A stretch of DNA of 64,000 nt from Haloplasma contractile (GCA_016841945.1 JAENYC010000018.1:1-64000), one strand, 5' to 3'; positions 9,193 through 19,038 are shown, numbered from the stretch's first letter. Notes: generated from the letters alone by a model not told the origin. Made by a program: numbers and translations.

Positions 9193-9849
9193 CTATGAGG
9201 TTGTTGAATTTATATATTTATTTAAAAAATAGCGATATAAGAAGTTTAATAAAAAGCTTTCTATTGTAATAATGATTAGTATTAAAAGCGCTGAATGCAT
9301 AAAGAATCGTTGTGGAAGTAATGTGATAATGGGGTCTGTTTCTGGGTTAAATAACCAGTAATCATTTCTAAAGGTGATATTATGAAATAAGGTAAATACC
9401 GCATTAAAATTAATAAGGAGTGGAATAAAAAGAAGAACTGGAATACCTAATAAGAAGAATGAGCTATATTGAAAGAACTGATATTCTTTTTTCTTAAATA
9501 AATAAAAGATTCCTATTATAGATAGTAAAAGTAAGACAACTAAAAAATAATCGATTTTAATAAAGATATTTTTAACATCTTCAAAATGAATTCTTCCTTT
9601 TTCACTCATAGGTAGAGTTGGAAATTCTAAGGGTTTGTCATTGAATGTACTTAAATAATCAATGAGTACATCATAGTTTTCGATGATTTCTGATTTGTTC
9701 ATTTGTGTTGTTTCTGAAATCTTTAAATAATTGACATCAAAATAATATAGGGGTCTAAAATTGAGGGTTATTTTTACTGCTGATAAGAGTAAAAATAACG
9801 CGATAACAATACTTGTTAAAATGGTAATTATTTTTAGAGATTTATTCAT
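9193..9849 (-). CDS. lit: Lipoprotein intramolecular transacylase Lit (TIGR01906/DUF1461)
   Basis: Lit moves an acyl chain from the diacylglyceryl-Cys sn-2 position to the N-terminal amine of lipoproteins, making lyso-form lipoproteins in low-GC Gram-positives. The protein is 218-219 residues with about four membrane helices (near 8-28, 102-118, 130-148 and 185-205). It shows the family's two hallmark histidines, in GRIHFEDVK (His89) and LFHNITFRNDYW (His157, counted from the first ATG). The segment WLFNPETDPIITLLPQRFF then matches the family block before the last helix. ATG 9849 is better spaced from AAGGAG than ATG 9852. It stands alone with its own terminator. Lit occurs sporadically in Bacillota, often in accessory DNA, which fits the neighbouring patch. 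Confidence 0.82.
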   Translation of the reverse strand: MNKSLKIITILTSIVIALFLLLSAVKITLNFRPLYYFDVNYLKISETTQMNKSEIIENYDVLIDYLSTFNDKPLEFPTLPMSEKGRIHFEDVKNIFIKIDYFLVVLLLLSIIGIFYLFKKKEYQFFQYSSFFLLGIPVLLFIPLLINFNAVFTLFHNITFRNDYWLFNPETDPIITLLPQRFFMHSALLILIIITIESFLLNFLYRYFLNKYINSTTS

Positions 9850-9964
9850 CATTAACTCCTTATTTGTTTATATTATTCATATTTTAACAACATCCAATTT
9901 AATTGTCAATTTAATAAAATAAAGAAAACTGTTAATATATGGTTTATGATATGGTAAATCCTGT

Positions 9965-9980
9965 TATAATTTGCTATAAT
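9965..9980 (+). promoter_or_regulatory. Extended -10 promoter of the CvpA-like operon
   Basis: Two overlapping candidates, TGTTATAAT and TTGCTATAAT (TATAAT at 9965-9970 and 9975-9980), lie 35-50 bases ahead of the ATG at 10015. TG-N-TATAAT is the extended -10 form. -35 boxes are weak. Confidence 0.55.
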
Positions 9981-10014
9981 AAATTTAATTAGATGAAGCA
10001 AGGGGGGATACCTT

Positions 10015-11706
10015 ATGTATGATTTAGTGCTTTATTTTGATGTATTAGTTTTACTCATTATGATAGCGATGATTGTGATTGGTTATATTTCAGGTGCCAC
10101 AGTTGAAATCATTAAATTAGTGAAAATTTATATTCCTTTTATCGTCGTCTTTTATCTGGGTGGTCCGATTTCTAGATTTGTTTATAGTTCACCACAATTT
10201 AACAATATCATTAGTAAAATTGAATTTATACAAAACATGCCATATTTTAATACCTTTGTCATGTTTTTATCTACTTTTATCGCCTTCTTTGGTACTTATT
10301 TTATCATCGGATTAATGATTAAATTTATACAGAAGAGATTACAATCTGAAATTGTAAACTATCGACTAGGGAAGTTTAATCATCAATTAGGTAGTATCAT
10401 TGCGCTAGTGAGATTTTATGTAATTATTTCTATTTTAATTTTACCATTCTTTTTATTAGGTTTTACATCTTATCAGGATATCTCAACAAGTGTTGTTTTA
10501 AACTATCCACCACCTTATACACAAGTGGGTCGATTGGTCCATTCTTCACAACCTGTTTTAAATGCTTCAAATTCACTCACTAATTTTATGGAAGTCGTTG
10601 ATGTTAATAATTTGAAAAAGCATTATACTGAGATTACTGATTTAGAAACAACTCTTAATAATTATGAAACTCAAATAGAAGGTGCTTGTACTTATACAGT
10701 TGGCACTGAAACCTATCCATATTTAGTGGCTTATGTTAATGATCCAGAATCATGCCCTAATGAAGAATTAGAGGAAATATTACCGTATAAAGGCCTTATA
10801 TTGTGGGTTAATAATCAAAACATTGATTTAACCAATCTGACCAATGATGAACTCATTGAAGATTTTAATAATTCCTTTGATGAAATCATGAATCATACAG
10901 ATGATGCTGATATGAGAAATGTTTTAGAAGTTGCACATAGTAAGTCAGAAATATATTTAGTCATAAACAATTGGTTAAAACATACATTAGAGGAAGACTA
11001 TAGTTTAACTGACTTGTTAAGTGATGCTAATATTGAATTAATCATTAATCAACTGATTATTGATCGTAATAGTGATAGCAGTGGCTTGTTTTATGATCTA
11101 AATCAGTTAGATGATCCTGAAATTGATGGGAAAATCAATTCTATTCAAACCTTTCTAACGAACTATAATGAAAAGTATGAACCTAAAATGGCAACATTGC
11201 CGGATAATTTACCTTTTAAATATAAATTAATCGCATCAACTTTACAAGATTTTAATTTCATGCCGACATTAGAGAGAACCCCATTAATGGCGATGTATGT
11301 GATTGATTCTTTCGAATTGTTAGCGGAATCTGGTTTTGAAATGATGGAAGGAGAATCTTTGTATCATACGCTCATTAAGATATTAATTCCGTTATATATT
11401 TTAGAACCTAATGAAACATTTACAACACAGGATATGGAAAATATCCTGATGAAGATTGATGATGCTTTTGACAGTGTTATTATCACAGATGATTTCTTTA
11501 TTGAGTTGATGTACGCCTTAACAGATGATTCGGAAGGTGAATCTTATTTAGAATATTTAATCTCTACTGATACTAGTTTAATGGAAGAAGGCGTGGTATC
11601 AGTCTTAGAAAGTTACTTTACCAATAAATATTCAAGTGATGACCATGAAAAAGTTCAATTGATTAATGATGCTTTTAGTAGAGTAGGTGGTGAAGATAAT
11701 GGCTAA
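10015..11706 (+). CDS. CvpA-like membrane protein with large extramembrane domain
   Basis: The N-terminal 170 residues carry four hydrophobic helices (about 5-25, 35-53, 78-105 and 122-152) with GYISGATVEIIK after the first helix, a pattern like the CvpA/colicin V production family. The remaining 390 residues are acidic and soluble, rich in Asn, Asp and Leu, with a Cys pair in GACTY and ESCPNEE (near 224 and 242) that could form a disulfide outside the cell. ATG 10015 follows AAGGGGGG. The stop overlaps the next gene by eight bases, so the two are translationally coupled. CvpA-only proteins are about 170 residues, so the long C-terminal domain is unusual. Function unknown. Confidence 0.6.
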   Translation: MYDLVLYFDVLVLLIMIAMIVIGYISGATVEIIKLVKIYIPFIVVFYLGGPISRFVYSSPQFNNIISKIEFIQNMPYFNTFVMFLSTFIAFFGTYFIIGLMIKFIQKRLQSEIVNYRLGKFNHQLGSIIALVRFYVIISILILPFFLLGFTSYQDISTSVVLNYPPPYTQVGRLVHSSQPVLNASNSLTNFMEVVDVNNLKKHYTEITDLETTLNNYETQIEGACTYTVGTETYPYLVAYVNDPESCPNEELEEILPYKGLILWVNNQNIDLTNLTNDELIEDFNNSFDEIMNHTDDADMRNVLEVAHSKSEIYLVINNWLKHTLEEDYSLTDLLSDANIELIINQLIIDRNSDSSGLFYDLNQLDDPEIDGKINSIQTFLTNYNEKYEPKMATLPDNLPFKYKLIASTLQDFNFMPTLERTPLMAMYVIDSFELLAESGFEMMEGESLYHTLIKILIPLYILEPNETFTTQDMENILMKIDDAFDSVIITDDFFIELMYALTDDSEGESYLEYLISTDTSLMEEGVVSVLESYFTNKYSSDDHEKVQLINDAFSRVGGEDNG

Positions 11707-12601
11707 AAAGAAAATTGATCCAAATGATATTTTAGCACAAACTGCGATTAGTAAAAAACTAAAAGTATATACTGATTTTAGTCCTTATTTTTCTAAAGAT
11801 ACGCAGGTTGAGATTTCAACCATCGAACAGGTACAGTTTTATCATAAAAAACTATATGGTTCTAGAGTGATAGGTGAATTAGTTAAAGATAAAAATATTC
11901 GTAGAGGTAAAAGAAAAAGAATATTAAAGGCCTTAGTTAAGTTTTGGGATAAAGATTTTAAAGAAAATATAGAAACTCAAAAGAATATCATGATAGAAAA
12001 AACAACCAATTTAAGAAGAAAAAGAGTAAAAAGAATTGGTCATCTGTTTTCTACATTATTTTCTATTATTTGTGTTCTAGCAATCTTTTTTAGTCAACAA
12101 AAATTAGTAGATAATAAATATTTTGTTGATGCAAAATTCATTGGTAAGTATCTCAGTCAGTTTTATACGATGTTAGATGAACCGTTATATTATAGTTTAT
12201 TAGTTTCGTTAGTATATTTATCCTTGGTTGCGGTGTTATACATTATTTGTTTAAGAACTTATTTTAATATACTAAGAAAAGTTGGAACGAATGCGGAACG
12301 TTTTATCACTGATGAATTTAAGAAAATAAATACAAGTTTTTCTCAACAACAGACTAAAATACGATCACATTTACTTAAGTCAACAAGAAGACTTTATAAA
12401 AAGAACTATAAAATTAAAAAGATATTTGACCCTAATACAGTGTTAGGTAAGTTAGATGGGTATTCAAAACATGTTGAAGAAAAAGTGCTTCGTTTTAGAA
12501 AAAAATATCATTGGTTATTATTCCTTCATTTCTTATTAAAGGTCAGTGTATTAGGATTAACTGTTTATATTGGATATAATTATTATAATCTTTATTTTTA
12601 A
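11699..12601 (+). CDS. Unknown basic membrane protein coupled to the CvpA-like gene
   Basis: Not recognised. The 300-residue protein starts at ATG 11699, behind TAGGTGGTGA, and overlaps the preceding stop as ATGGCTAA; an upstream GTG at 11687 is less well placed. Residues 1-115 are soluble and rich in Lys/Arg (for example RRGKRKRILKALVK). Two membrane helices lie near 120-135 and 160-182, then a charged segment, and a third helix near 275-292 close to the C-terminus. The coupling suggests that it works with the CvpA-like membrane protein. It is followed by a strong terminator. No enzyme motif is visible. Confidence 0.55.
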   Translation: MAKKKIDPNDILAQTAISKKLKVYTDFSPYFSKDTQVEISTIEQVQFYHKKLYGSRVIGELVKDKNIRRGKRKRILKALVKFWDKDFKENIETQKNIMIEKTTNLRRKRVKRIGHLFSTLFSIICVLAIFFSQQKLVDNKYFVDAKFIGKYLSQFYTMLDEPLYYSLLVSLVYLSLVAVLYIICLRTYFNILRKVGTNAERFITDEFKKINTSFSQQQTKIRSHLLKSTRRLYKKNYKIKKIFDPNTVLGKLDGYSKHVEEKVLRFRKKYHWLLFLHFLLKVSVLGLTVYIGYNYYNLYF

Positions 12602-12611
12602 ATTGTGATAA

Positions 12612-12650
12612 AAATAGGATAAATCCATTGAGGTGGATTTCCTATTTTTT
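12612..12650 (+). terminator. Terminator after the CvpA-like operon
   Basis: AATAGGA with AATCCA pairs with TGGATT and TCCTATT around a short loop, followed by a run of T. Confidence 0.88.
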
Positions 12651-12702
12651 ATTGAAATGTTTGATAATAAAATATTGAGATAGAATAATAAAAGGTGATT
12701 TC

Positions 12703-13356
12703 ATGAAGAAAATAAAGATGGATGATGTTTTATTAAAAATTGTGCCTTTATTTAATATAGGTGCTGTCTCATTTCAATCCAGTGTTCGAAAAACTAAAGT
12801 ATTAGATGATTTAATTAGGGATATACAAGAAGAGATAAGAAATAATTATCAATTGAGTGATGTACTTGAAATTCCTAATATAAAAGCTGCACGTGATGGA
12901 TATAAGCGTTTAGGAAAAGACCCTAGTCGATATCGTCTAGCCGTTGAATCCTTGTTTCGAAGAATAGTGAAAGGAAATGATTTATATCGTATCAATGATG
13001 TTGTTGATATAGGAAATATTTTATCATTAAAAACCATGCGTTCAGTGGCTGTACTTGATGAAGATAAGATTGAAGGACAGATTACAATCAGAATAGGAAA
13101 CGATGAGCCCTATGAGGGAATAGGACGAGGAAACATCAATATAGAAAACATACCAGTTTATTGTGATTTGAAAGGACCATTTGGCTCACCAACAAGTGAT
13201 ACTAAAAGAACAGCGATTACAGAGGATACGAAAAATGTGTTTCTTTTCATTATTTCTTTTAATGGAAAAAAAGAATTGATGAAAGATATTAATTTATGTG
13301 TTAATTTATATAAAGACTATGCATTAGCCAAAGAATTTTCAACCAAAATAATTTAA
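12703..13356 (+). CDS. Free-standing B3/B4 domain protein (possible tRNA trans-editing factor)
   Basis: The 217-residue protein resembles the B3/B4 editing-type domain of phenylalanyl-tRNA synthetase beta chain in its free-standing form (COG3382-like). Recognisable pieces are [20 protein letters not shown] near residue 60, [20 protein letters not shown] near 87 and the late [11 protein letters not shown] near 165. Free-standing relatives may hydrolyse mischarged tRNA or bind amino acids; the substrate is not known. ATG 12703 follows AAGGTGAT. The glutaminyl-tRNA synthetase gene starts 16 bases past its stop, so the two should be cotranscribed, which supports a role around aminoacyl-tRNA quality. 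The family call is good; the activity is inference. Confidence 0.78.
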   Translation: MKKIKMDDVLLKIVPLFNIGAVSFQSSVRKTKVLDDLIRDIQEEIRNNYQLSDVLEIPNIKAARDGYKRLGKDPSRYRLAVESLFRRIVKGNDLYRINDVVDIGNILSLKTMRSVAVLDEDKIEGQITIRIGNDEPYEGIGRGNINIENIPVYCDLKGPFGSPTSDTKRTAITEDTKNVFLFIISFNGKKELMKDINLCVNLYKDYALAKEFSTKII

Positions 13357-13372
13357 TAATGGAGGCGATAAA

Positions 13373-15031
13373 ATGGAGAAAACCTATGAATCGAATTTTA
13401 TCTCAAATGAAATAGAAACAGATTTAAAAGAAGGAAAATATAAAGAAGTTGTGACTCGATTTCCTCCTGAACCAAATGGTTATTTACATATTGGACATCT
13501 TAGAGCGATTTCATTAAACTTTGAAATGGCTAAGATATATAATGGTAAAACAAATTTAAGATTTGATGATACCAATCCCACTAAAGAGGATATTGAATAT
13601 GTTAATGCGATAAAAGAGGATATTGAATGGTTAGGATATAAATGGGAAAATTTATACTGGGCATCAAGTTATTTTGATGAACTATATGAAAGGGCTGTTT
13701 TATTAATAAGAAAAGGGTTAGCTTATGTAGATGATCAAAATGCAGAAGAAATAAGTCGAACAAGAGGGACTTTAACAGAACCAGGTATAGAATCTCCTTA
13801 TAGAAATCGTTCTATTGAAGAAAATTTAGACTTATTTGAGAGAATGAAAAACAAAGAATTTCCTGAAGGTTCTAAAGTTCTACGGGCTAAAATTGATATG
13901 AAAAGCCCAAATATTAATTTACGTGATCCTGTTTTATATCGGATAACCTATGCTAAACATCATAATACAGGTGATAAGTGGTGTATATATCCGATGTATG
14001 ATTATGCGCATCCAATATCTGATGCGATTGAAGGTATTACCCATTCACTATGTTCACTTGAATTTGAAGACCATAGGCCATTATATGATTGGTTTGTAAG
14101 AGAATGTGAGATGAATAATTCACCAAGACAAATTGAATTTGGTAAGCTTCTTTTATCAAATACGATATTGTCAAAAAGAAATTTACGAAAACTTGTTGAA
14201 GATAAGATTGTAAAGGGATGGGATGATCCAAGACTGGCGACTTTTTGTGGGTTAAGAAGAAGAGGATTTACAAGTGATGCATTAAAAGAATTTGTTTTTG
14301 ATACCAGTGTATCAAAATCAAATGGAACTGTAGATTATCGACAACTAGAATACTATATTCGTGATCATTTAAAACTTACAACACCGCGAACAATGGCAGT
14401 TGTAAATCCCTTAAAAGTGGTGATTACCAATTATCCTGAAGGAAAAGTAGAATATTTAGAAGAACCCATTAATAAAGAAGTAGAAGATATGGGAATAAGA
14501 AAAATTCCATTCTCAAGAGAAATATATATTGAACGAGAAGATTTTATGGAAAATCCAATCCCTAAATACTACAGACTTTACCCAGGAAATGAAGTCAGAT
14601 TATTTTATGCCTACTTCATAAAATGTACAGATGTGATTAAAAATGAAGATGGCTCTATTAAAGAAATACATGCCACTTATGACCCAAAGACCAAATCAGG
14701 CACTGGTTTTAAAGGTCGTAAAGTAAAAGGTACCATTCATTGGGTTGATGCAAGTCATAATATGCCATGTGAAATGAGATTATATGATCATCTAACAATA
14801 GAAAATGATGAGACAAAGGATTTACCTGTATTTGATAAACTCAATCCCAAAAGTCTTGAAGTTTATCAAGGCTATATAGAAGAAGCACTAAAAGAGGTAA
14901 AACCATATGATCGTTTTCAATTTACAAGGAATGGTTATTTCATGGTAGACCCTAAAGATACTGATGATGATAAAATAGTATTTAATCGTATTGTACCATT
15001 AAAGAGTTCATTTAAAATTAATAAGAAATAA
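13373..15031 (+). CDS. glnS: Glutaminyl-tRNA synthetase
   Basis: GlnRS charges tRNA(Gln) directly with glutamine in the cytoplasm. The 552-residue protein has the class I HIGH motif inside [12 protein letters not shown] (near residue 33) and a KMSKS-type motif LSKRNLRKL near 264. It ends with the anticodon-binding beta barrels, including [15 protein letters not shown], a GlnRS-specific signature. ATG 13373 follows GGAGGCGAT. Many Bacilli lack GlnRS and make Gln-tRNA(Gln) through GluRS and GatCAB, so its presence points to horizontal gain or a lineage like Deinococcus, gamma-proteobacteria or some Firmicutes. It is second in an operon with the B3/B4 protein and is followed by a terminator. Confidence 0.94.
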   Translation: MEKTYESNFISNEIETDLKEGKYKEVVTRFPPEPNGYLHIGHLRAISLNFEMAKIYNGKTNLRFDDTNPTKEDIEYVNAIKEDIEWLGYKWENLYWASSYFDELYERAVLLIRKGLAYVDDQNAEEISRTRGTLTEPGIESPYRNRSIEENLDLFERMKNKEFPEGSKVLRAKIDMKSPNINLRDPVLYRITYAKHHNTGDKWCIYPMYDYAHPISDAIEGITHSLCSLEFEDHRPLYDWFVRECEMNNSPRQIEFGKLLLSNTILSKRNLRKLVEDKIVKGWDDPRLATFCGLRRRGFTSDALKEFVFDTSVSKSNGTVDYRQLEYYIRDHLKLTTPRTMAVVNPLKVVITNYPEGKVEYLEEPINKEVEDMGIRKIPFSREIYIEREDFMENPIPKYYRLYPGNEVRLFYAYFIKCTDVIKNEDGSIKEIHATYDPKTKSGTGFKGRKVKGTIHWVDASHNMPCEMRLYDHLTIENDETKDLPVFDKLNPKSLEVYQGYIEEALKEVKPYDRFQFTRNGYFMVDPKDTDDDKIVFNRIVPLKSSFKINKK

Positions 15032-15041
15032 TGAATAGATA

Positions 15042-15079
15042 AATACCTTATAAAGCAGATGTTTATAGGGTATTTTTTT
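15042..15079 (+). terminator. Terminator after glnS
   Basis: AATACC with TTATAAA pairs with TTTATA and GGGTATT, followed by T7. Confidence 0.85.
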
Positions 15080-15152
15080 ATGAAAAACTAAAATGATAAA
15101 CACAAGAGATAAATTTGATGATATAATGAATATAAATTAGAAAAGGAGAAAT

Positions 15153-15737
15153 ATGTACGTATTACTGTACATGTATTTTGTAAATATGATATATTTAATT
15201 GGTGGTACCGCAAAATCAGGAAAAACTTATCTTGCGAAAAAAATATTAGAAGAAAATAATATAAGTTATTTTTCAACAGATTATTTGATGATTGCGTTAA
15301 GTCAGATTGAAGCATTAGATATAAGTGTAGATACTGAGGATGATCGTTCTGTTGCTAAAAAATTATCACCTTATCTTCAATCGATGATTGAAGCGATGGT
15401 TTACAATCGCATAGATTACTTAATCGAAGGTGTGCATATCACACCAAGTTTAGTATATACATTGATAAAAAAGTATCCAGATAAAATTAAGGCTTGTTTT
15501 TTAGGATATACAGAACTGTCATATCAAGAAAAGAAAGCCGATCTTATTAATCATCAGTCTAGGATGGAGAATTGTTGGTATAAACACTATAGCGATGAAA
15601 ATATGAATCAACTTGCATCATTTTTAATTGATTACAGTAAAGCGTTGAAGAATGAATGTCAAGCCCTAGACTTAACCTATATTGAAGTAAAGGATATTAC
15701 AAAACAAGTTTATGGTATGATAGATGATTTAATTTAA
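15153..15737 (+). CDS. P-loop NTPase, small-molecule kinase-like
   Basis: A 194-residue single-domain P-loop protein. The Walker A motif GGTAKSGKT lies at residues 17-25 after the strand MIYLI. A kinase-like helix follows, then the strand YFSTDYLM, which could position a catalytic Asp, and later DYLIEGVHITP near 90, typical of 2-phosphoglycerate kinase-like and adenylylsulfate-kinase-like families. The substrate cannot be told. ATG 15153 lies four bases past AAAAGGAG; the internal ATG 15189 would remove a weak hydrophobic leader. It is alone between terminators, convergent with mscS, whose terminator it shares. Confidence 0.65.
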   Translation: MYVLLYMYFVNMIYLIGGTAKSGKTYLAKKILEENNISYFSTDYLMIALSQIEALDISVDTEDDRSVAKKLSPYLQSMIEAMVYNRIDYLIEGVHITPSLVYTLIKKYPDKIKACFLGYTELSYQEKKADLINHQSRMENCWYKHYSDENMNQLASFLIDYSKALKNECQALDLTYIEVKDITKQVYGMIDDLI

Positions 15738-15747
15738 AATATGATAG

Positions 15748-15777
15748 AAAAAAGGCTATCTTATGACAGCCTTTTTT
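15748..15777. terminator. Bidirectional terminator between P-loop gene and mscS
   Basis: AAAAAAGGCT (15748-15757) pairs with AGCCTTTTTT (15768-15777). It overlaps the last codons of mscS on the minus strand and serves both convergent genes. Confidence 0.88.
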
Positions 15778-16615
15778 CACCTTTTATTTTGATTTGATTC
15801 ATGCCGATATTTATGTTTTCATCTTTAAAAGCTTTCATGAGTTCTTGACGCAAATAACGTTGTACAGCCCAATGGGTTTCTTTAACTGTTTGACACATGA
15901 TTCTGACTTCGTATCCTAGTTTATGTAATTCATTGATACCTAAAATATTAGGTTCAGTTAAAATATTAATATTTTGTTCCTTTGATTTTATAAGTGATGC
16001 TTTGATAACTTTTAAAGTTTGATCTAAATCAGAATCATAATCAATTATGACATCTACAAGTGCTTTTCCATCATCTAATGAATAATTGATGATATGACCA
16101 ATTTTAGAATTTGGGATGATATGAACCTCACCCGTAAAACTTTTTATTTTTATATTTCGAAGTCCGATATCAATGATATTACCTTCTACATCATCAACAT
16201 CTACATAATCACCGACTGAGAGATTATCTTCAAATACATTAAAAAAACCTTCAAGGAAATCTTTAAGTAAGTTTTGACTTCCAACAGCAACTACAACTCC
16301 TAATATACCAGCGCCTGCTAAGATGGTTTGAATATCAACCCCTACTGTTGATAGGATGATTAAAAGAGAGACAAAATAAACAAAATAGCGCCATAAACTT
16401 AAAATGATTTTTTCCAACGTTTTTTGTCTTCTTCTAATTATAGCGGTGTGTTTTAGTCGTATTGATTTTAATGATAAAGAAAAGACTCTTCTAATAATAA
16501 GTGATACAATATAATAAATAATAATAGAACCAATGATGATAAATAGTACTTTAATTGATCTATACATGATTTCATTATAATCTATTTTTATGTCAAAATA
16601 TTCTTTTAAGTTCAT
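15761..16615 (-). CDS. Small-conductance mechanosensitive channel, MscS family
   Basis: MscS channels open on membrane tension and release solutes during osmotic downshock. The 284-residue protein has three N-terminal helices (about 19-40, 70-92 and 93-125). The pore-lining third helix is GAGILGVVVAVGSQNLLKDFLEGFF, with the Gly/Ala pattern and the kink expected of MscS TM3. The beta domain follows, with VGDYVDVDDVEGNI, then the alpha/beta vestibule. ATG 16615 follows AGAAAGGAAGAAAG. It is monocistronic, divergent from pcrA. It is nearest to the YkuT/YnaI-sized short form; no extra domain is present. Confidence 0.93.
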   Translation of the reverse strand: MNLKEYFDIKIDYNEIMYRSIKVLFIIIGSIIIYYIVSLIIRRVFSLSLKSIRLKHTAIIRRRQKTLEKIILSLWRYFVYFVSLLIILSTVGVDIQTILAGAGILGVVVAVGSQNLLKDFLEGFFNVFEDNLSVGDYVDVDDVEGNIIDIGLRNIKIKSFTGEVHIIPNSKIGHIINYSLDDGKALVDVIIDYDSDLDQTLKVIKASLIKSKEQNINILTEPNILGINELHKLGYEVRIMCQTVKETHWAVQRYLRQELMKAFKDENINIGMNQIKIKGEKRLS

Positions 16616-16756
16616 AACTTTCTTCCTTTCTTATTTATTATTATTAGGAAATTTGTTATAATTATGAAGTTAAATAAATAAGAAAAATAATATAATATGT
16701 AGTATTACAAACAAATGTTTGATATAATAAAGAAAACATGGGAAAAGGTGATAAGC

Positions 16757-18955
16757 ATGAATCCTATTTTACAAGATTTAAATCCGGAACAAATAAAAGC
16801 AGTGAAACATTTAAATGGTCCAATGCTTGTTGTGGCTGGCGCTGGCAGTGGGAAAACCAAAGTATTAACCCATCGTATTGCGTATTTAATAAAAGAGAAA
16901 GAAATTTCAGAAAACAGCATATTAGCCATCACTTTTACAAATAAAGCCGCAAAAGAGATGAAAGACCGTGTTATCTCCTTAGTTGGAAAAAAGGGAAAAG
17001 ATATGCATATCTCCACTTTTCATTCTTTCTGTGTCTATGTTTTAAGGCAGGATATTGATATATTAGGATATCATCATAATTTTGTGATATATGATAGTGG
17101 TGATACACTAAGCGCTATTAGAGAAGTATTAAAAGACTTAAATATAGATTCTAAACATTACCCACCTAAGAGAATTGCAGGTACAATATCAAATGTTAAA
17201 AATGAATATATCTTTCCCGAACAATTTAAAAAATATGTTAAAGATGATTATACTGATGTTGTCAATCGTGTTTATAAGAAGTATCAAGAATTACTAAGAA
17301 AAGCCAATGCTTTAGATTTTGATGATTTAATCATGTTAACACTTCGTCTATTTGAAAGAGATGAAGAAATTCTACAATTTTATCAACAGAAATTTCAATA
17401 TATCTTAGTGGATGAATATCAAGATACAAATCTTTCTCAGTTTAAACTTGTGAAGTATATGGCAGAAAGACATCACAATATCTTTGTGGTGGGGGATTCA
17501 GACCAATCGATATATAGTTGGCGAGGCGCTGATATCAGAAATATTTTAGAATTTGAAAAAGATTTTTTTACAGATAAGAATGAAGTAAAAGTCATTTATC
17601 TTGAACAAAATTATCGGTCTTATCAAAATATATTAGATGCAGCGAATTGTGTTATTAAAAACAATTATTCAAGAGATAAATATGTGAAAAAGTTATGGAG
17701 TGCTAAAAAAGATGAAAGTAAATCCATTGTTTATTATAGAGCTGTTTCAAGTGATGTAGAAACAGAATATATTGTACAAAAGATAATTGAAAGATGTGAT
17801 AAGGATCACTATCAATTAAGAGATATTGCGATATTATATCGGACTAACGCAATGAGTTTAGCACTCGAAAAAGTATTGAATAAATATAAAATTGATTATG
17901 AAATTGTAGGCAATGTATCCTTTTTTGAAAGAAGGGAAATTAAAGACTTAGGGGCTTATTTGCGACTTATTGTTAATCCCGATGACAATATATCTTTTAT
18001 ACGGATAGTAAATATGCCAAGAAGAGGGATAGGAAATCAAACCTTAGAAAAATTAAAGCGATACGCATCTCTAAATGATTTATCATTATTTAAAGCTGCA
18101 AAAAAAATTGATGTTTTATCAAATAGAGCAAAAACAAGTCTATTACAATTTGTTGAAATGATAGAATATCTTCAAAGTCAACTTGCTGATATTGATATGA
18201 TTGAGTTTATCGAGTTAGTTTTGAATAAGTCAACTTATTTTAGAATGTTAGAGTTAGAAAACACAGAGGAAGCATTAGGACGAATGGAAAACTTAAATGA
18301 GTTTAAAACCTTAATACTAGATGTAGAAGAGGATTTAAATGAATTAGGTTTAATGAATGAAGATCTTAGTGCCTATGATAAACTATGTCTAATTATTAAT
18401 AACATCGCTTTATCATCAGATAAAAAACACAAGAAAGATAATGCGGTAAAACTCATGACTATACATGCCGCAAAGGGATTAGAATTTCCTATCGTATTTA
18501 TCTATGGTGTTGAAGAAAACATCTTTCCATTAGGTGGTGTTGACTTATCATCTGATGATTTAGAAGAAGAAAGACGTCTTATGTATGTGGCTATCACTCG
18601 TGCTAAAGATGAATTATTTATCTCTAATTCAGAAGTGCGTAAGATATATGGTAGTTATCGTGCGAACCCTGAATCTCGTTTTATTCGTGAAATTGATAAA
18701 GACTTATTGAACTACCAAGGTGTAAGAAAACTAAAGAAAATGGAGACGAAAAGACCCACCTTTTCAATAAAAAAACAAGAAAAAAATAATGACAACGAAA
18801 AACAAGTTAAAAGTGGTACTAAAATCATTCATTCTCGATTTGGAGAAGGAGTTGTGGTGAATGTCAAAAAGGACATTTGTACCATCGCTTTTAATGCAGG
18901 GCATGGCATAAAGAAATTAGATATCAATCATCCCGCAATAACTATTGTAAAATAG
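16757..18955 (+). CDS. pcrA: ATP-dependent DNA helicase PcrA/UvrD
   Basis: PcrA is a 3'-5' superfamily 1A helicase for repair and replication restart. The start at ATG 16757 is behind AAGGTGAT and gives MNPILQDLNPEQ, the usual N-terminus and a length of 732; the ATG at 16715 has no ribosome site. Motifs in order are Gln motif LNPEQIKAV, Walker A GAGSGKT near 33, motif Ia TFTNKAAKEM, DEYQDTN near 218, GDSDQSIYSWRGAD near 245, motif V TIHAAKGLEFPIVF near 570 and motif VI VAITRAKDEL near 613. The C-terminal 40 residues form the RNA-polymerase-binding Tudor-like tail (FGEGVVVNV). It is followed by a terminator. Confidence 0.96.
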   Translation: MNPILQDLNPEQIKAVKHLNGPMLVVAGAGSGKTKVLTHRIAYLIKEKEISENSILAITFTNKAAKEMKDRVISLVGKKGKDMHISTFHSFCVYVLRQDIDILGYHHNFVIYDSGDTLSAIREVLKDLNIDSKHYPPKRIAGTISNVKNEYIFPEQFKKYVKDDYTDVVNRVYKKYQELLRKANALDFDDLIMLTLRLFERDEEILQFYQQKFQYILVDEYQDTNLSQFKLVKYMAERHHNIFVVGDSDQSIYSWRGADIRNILEFEKDFFTDKNEVKVIYLEQNYRSYQNILDAANCVIKNNYSRDKYVKKLWSAKKDESKSIVYYRAVSSDVETEYIVQKIIERCDKDHYQLRDIAILYRTNAMSLALEKVLNKYKIDYEIVGNVSFFERREIKDLGAYLRLIVNPDDNISFIRIVNMPRRGIGNQTLEKLKRYASLNDLSLFKAAKKIDVLSNRAKTSLLQFVEMIEYLQSQLADIDMIEFIELVLNKSTYFRMLELENTEEALGRMENLNEFKTLILDVEEDLNELGLMNEDLSAYDKLCLIINNIALSSDKKHKKDNAVKLMTIHAAKGLEFPIVFIYGVEENIFPLGGVDLSSDDLEEERRLMYVAITRAKDELFISNSEVRKIYGSYRANPESRFIREIDKDLLNYQGVRKLKKMETKRPTFSIKKQEKNNDNEKQVKSGTKIIHSRFGEGVVVNVKKDICTIAFNAGHGIKKLDINHPAITIVK

Positions 18956-18980
18956 TGTTTCTTAAGAAATACTATTTTTT
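18951..18980 (+). terminator. Terminator after pcrA
   Basis: AATAGTGTTTCTT (18951-18963) pairs with AAGAAATACTATT (18964-18976) with one G-T wobble, followed by T tract. It overlaps the pcrA stop codon. Confidence 0.85.
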
Positions 18981-18996
18981 TTATAAAATTACTTGA

Positions 18997-19038
18997 TGTA
19001 ATAGAGTAATTATGGTATTCTATAATTACTCTATCACA
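18997..19038 (+). promoter_or_regulatory. Perfect dyad operator, probably PadR autoregulatory site
   Basis: ATAGAGTAATTAT (19001-19013), eight spacer bases, then ATAATTACTCTAT (19022-19034): a 13-bp perfect inverted repeat. After one mismatch the outer TGT/ACA bases also pair. A TATAAT at 19021-19026 lies inside the right arm, so binding would block the polymerase. The PadR start is 25 bases downstream. Confidence 0.75.
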
